A DNA stretch of 64,000 bases from Archegozetes longisetosus (taxonomy: Eukaryota; Arthropoda; Arachnida; Sarcoptiformes; Trhypochthoniidae): positions 9,011,855-9,075,854 of the forward strand of contig JAEMBT020000006.1 of assembly GCA_018873245.2 (NCBI GenBank). Direction: 5' to 3'. The notes beneath the pieces are model-generated. The model saw only the letters and a program-made list of their open reading frames with translations, was not told the origin of the DNA and made no database searches. The translations under genes and the position numbers were made by a program. Positions within the stretch are counted from its first letter, which is position 1; the number at the start of each line of letters is the position of its first letter. Below are positions 61,301 to 64,000 of the stretch, piece by piece.

Positions 61301-63839
61301 TTTAGTTAAAAGGATCGAATAAGTTAAATAGAACTAATAAATGTCTGTGATTTATCATTTTTGTGAGAACTCTATACGAGTCATTAGTTAGTATATGAAG
61401 CAATATAATTGATGATAAATCGTACGCTATGAGAGTCTCGATGCGATTTGACGAGTTGGCCTCTAATGCTGTGATGAGTTCTTGTAGTCAATCCTCTATA
61501 CAGTGAAACACTGGAGACACCGAGCAGTGAAGCGACTGCTTTGATTTCGCTGTTGCAACTGTTTTTGCATTCATTATTTGCATCCATCATATTTGCAGTG
61601 GAATCGTTGAACTGTATGTTACCCAATAGTAGTACAGCTGCCAAAACACGCACCACATCCATGAATGGTATTCCCAGCACCGATAGACATGACTGTAAAA
61701 TCAATTATGATTTATTACAATATTTCTATTCATCGCAACCACTTCTTATGATCATTTTTTATTTATCTTACTTTCCAAGCCTCGAATCTTGTGGCGTCTT
61801 CATTATCATTATCGCTCATATTTCCTCGATTCAGATACCGTAAATTTTGAACTGTATAACCGTCCAAATTGAGTTTAGCTACAACAAGACCAAAATTTGT
61901 TTAGTTTGATTTTCACTTAAATGGTAACAGGAATAGCATTTATAAACTTTGAGTACTTATCACAACATTTATTAAAAAATTGTATACTTGTTCTAAGTCT
62001 TAAGTTATTAAATTCGGTCAAAACTGAATGATAGTTAATGTGAAGTTCTTCGGGTTTATTTTATTCATTTTAAAAGACTTTAAGGCAAAAAATATTTAAT
62101 AATATTTACCTCTTTCATCTTGCGTAAGACCGGCCAACATTTGGTAAAATATGTGGTAGTTTTTCTCATTGGGCAAAGTTTTAACTACTCTTGTCTAACA
62201 AGTTAATGCAAACAGTATTAAAACTAAAACTTCTCAAATATTTTCTGAATAACTAATTTTATACCTGATCAAGAAAATAGCAATGAATTTTAGTTCTATA
62301 TAAAGCACCATCAGTTACTTGAACTTCGATAAAATGACCCTAAATTTAAGTACAGAAGAAGATGATATTAATGTGATCTAATGAAATTGCCATTAAGTCG
62401 ATAGATTTGTTTATGGTTTCACTTATTTTATGTTTAAATTTGAGTTGCTGTAACTATTCTTACGACTACAATATTGACTTACAAGACGACTAGATTCAGA
62501 GTTGGTTGTAGTTTTAGCACTTCCTAAACTTCTTAAGACAGTAAAAGCTGCAGCTAAATGTTTAAAAGCATCAGTTTCAGGTCCACCACCCGCTACGTTG
62601 AATAACTGCCTTAATATAATCATTGACGAGTAAGTTTTTCCACTGCCACTCGTACCACTATTGAAAGGGGTTAAAAAGGGTGAAATAAAATATTTGATGA
62701 TTAAATAAAATATTGGATAATTATATAAATCACCTTAAAATGATTGCTTGCGGATATCCAGTTTCGTTCTGTTGTCTCACTGCCTCGTGTACAATTCGCA
62801 ATAATTGTGTGCATTGCAACGCTTCGTGATGAGTACTGTTTAATGTCAATGCGTTTCTTTTATCTCTCAAGTGATTGATCGATAGCAATACGGGTCCGAC
62901 GTTTGTCTAATAAATTTAATTCGAACTTATTTATTGCTTTGCCAAAAGTTTATTTCGATTTATTATACTTTACAAATGAGACTTGAAAGCTAAATCTTAC
63001 AATTGCCGAAACGTTTATAGCAAGTTTAACTTGTCTCTTTATTTTGCTAAATATAATTTATAATCTAACCGAACAACAACTTATATGAATTTCCAAACAG
63101 AAACTCGACTTAAGTCAATTCTTGAAAACATATTTGTAAATATATTTGAATATATTATAATGGAATTTGTAAATAAAGTTATATTTCTTCGATTGAGCAG
63201 ACACAAACAATTGCAAAGTGGATTTGATGTTGCTGAGTTGAAAGAAAGATAATTTGGTTGTTTAGCTGTTAGCTGTTAGCCCTTTCTAACTCAAGTTTGT
63301 TAAGAAGGAATTTGTATTAAACAGATATATGATTAAGAGGAGCTCATCTAATTCTATCAAATTTGCTAGTTTGAAAAGTCATTAAAGTGTCTATATTGTT
63401 TAAGCTGACATGAAGTCATGTTAATTATTTTGCCTGCAGAAGAAGCGGTTAATCATAATACTAGTACAGGTCAAGTCAATCTTAAGTTTGAGAGTTTCAA
63501 AAGCTATATAGCAGTGACGCCAGGGATGCGTTTGTGGTAAAAATTCAATTAATTTTAATCATAATATCTTAACAGCATTATGTTCAAACATGTAGTAGTT
63601 TTACGGTTATTATTATTCAACAATTTGCTCCACCGATAACTAATGAGCGAATGCATGCGCGATCATTTCAATGAATTTACTTACAAAGTATTCTTTTGAC
63701 ATAAACCTCGAATGTAGTGCTCGTAATAATGAGTCTTCGGTTAGTGGTCCTAGCAGATGTATCAAGTCATGGACTTCAGCATAAGTGTTGTCCTGCTTTC
63801 TTATTTTCGGCATGCTTATTGAAGATGACTTACAAGTTT
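58382..63839 (-). CDS. dachs: dachs, unconventional myosin XX (5' end outside window)
   Basis: An atypical myosin that acts at the cell cortex downstream of Fat/Dachsous in planar polarity and Hippo growth control. Fifteen exons join in phase: 63685-63839, 62734-62906, 62483-62657, 62265-62339, 62110-62194, 61772-61878, 61426-61692, 60958-61135, 60426-60538, 60189-60362, 59617-60123, 59320-59526, 58833-59255, 58675-58774, 58382-58554, about 970 codons. The motor begins with LTEDSLLRALHSRF and TNVGPVLLSIN. P-loop GTSGSGKT (exon 62483-62657) differs from the usual GESGAGKT; switch I reads TTTNSESSRLG and switch II DMFGFED. HTRLDNLLRTLVHARPHFIR is near identical to Drosophila Dachs. One IQ motif (LIQATWRGWNLRRR), a RPRPQPITGTPPP tail and an SH3-like C-terminal segment (VLVVGASSKRGYLLVEH) follow, also as in Dachs. 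Exon 63685-63839 enters in phase 1, so upstream exons exist beyond 64000. Confidence 0.92.
62907..63684 (-). other. 778 bp dachs intron
   Basis: The longest dachs intron in the window. AT-rich, with no exon-like open frame on either strand that I can connect to the motor domain, and no repeat recognised. Confidence 0.5.
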
Positions 63840-64000
63840 CTGTAAATGAGAAGATTTTTTGTTTTACAAAATGGAAAAAATCAAATATTGAATGACTTAG
63901 AGTTTATGTATGGAAGAGGAGTGCGTCGCCTCAATACGTTTGAAATGGTGAAAATTTCTAAAGTTTTTCATCTTTAAAGCATTCTAGGTTCATTTTTATC
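63840..64000 (-). other. dachs intron running off the window
   Basis: Sequence upstream of the most 5' dachs exon found, following the acceptor ttacag at 63840-63845. No further exon is identifiable before the window edge. Confidence 0.5.

Overview
The window is nuclear genomic DNA from a small-genome, AT-rich arthropod. Genes are split by mostly short GT-AG introns (often 50-80 bp), there are no bacterial-type operons, and the gene set (dachs, Caskin, NMDA receptor subunit 1, HDAC6, ATF4) is animal. Dachs (myosin XX) points to Arthropoda. FAN1 and an SBK-type kinase, both lacking in Drosophila, together with the base composition, make a chelicerate such as an acariform mite my best guess. 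This is an inference, not a species call. Exon structures below were built by hand by matching splice sites, reading phase and remembered family motifs. No search was run.

Layout. Positions 3-563 (+) hold the 3' end of an ABHD12-like lipase, convergent with a two-domain HDAC6-like deacetylase (904-4190, -). Next on the minus strand come an ATF4-type bZIP gene (4851-5986) with two upstream ORFs in the classic ATF4 arrangement, and an intronless ABCF1 ATPase (7660-9720). Divergent from ABCF1 is the NMDA receptor subunit 1 gene (10628-14618, +). FAN1 nuclease (15071-17810, -) lies head to head with a QSOX sulfhydryl oxidase (19055-20960, +). A gene-poor stretch with small DNA-transposon remnants and minisatellites leads to an SBK-like kinase (25608-27875, +) and a small secreted peptide precursor (28723-29393, -). 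About 15.7 kb with no recognisable gene follows. The last part is a short-form Caskin (45126-54595, -) and the 3' two thirds or more of dachs (58382-63839 and beyond, -).

There is no operon logic. ATF4 and ABCF1 both relate to eIF2-dependent translation, and NMDA receptor and Caskin are synaptic proteins, but these neighbourhoods are probably coincidental.

Most worth a second look: the ATF4 uORF pair; single-base frameshifts inside otherwise conserved exons of HDAC6 and Nmdar1, which could be consensus errors or real lesions; an unfamiliar secreted precursor with a duplicated LSNAKPI motif and a C-terminal GKR; a family of 136-141 bp CAGTAAAACCTGTCT-ended elements; and missing accessory domains in HDAC6 (ZnF-UBP), FAN1 (UBZ) and Caskin (ankyrin/SH3).
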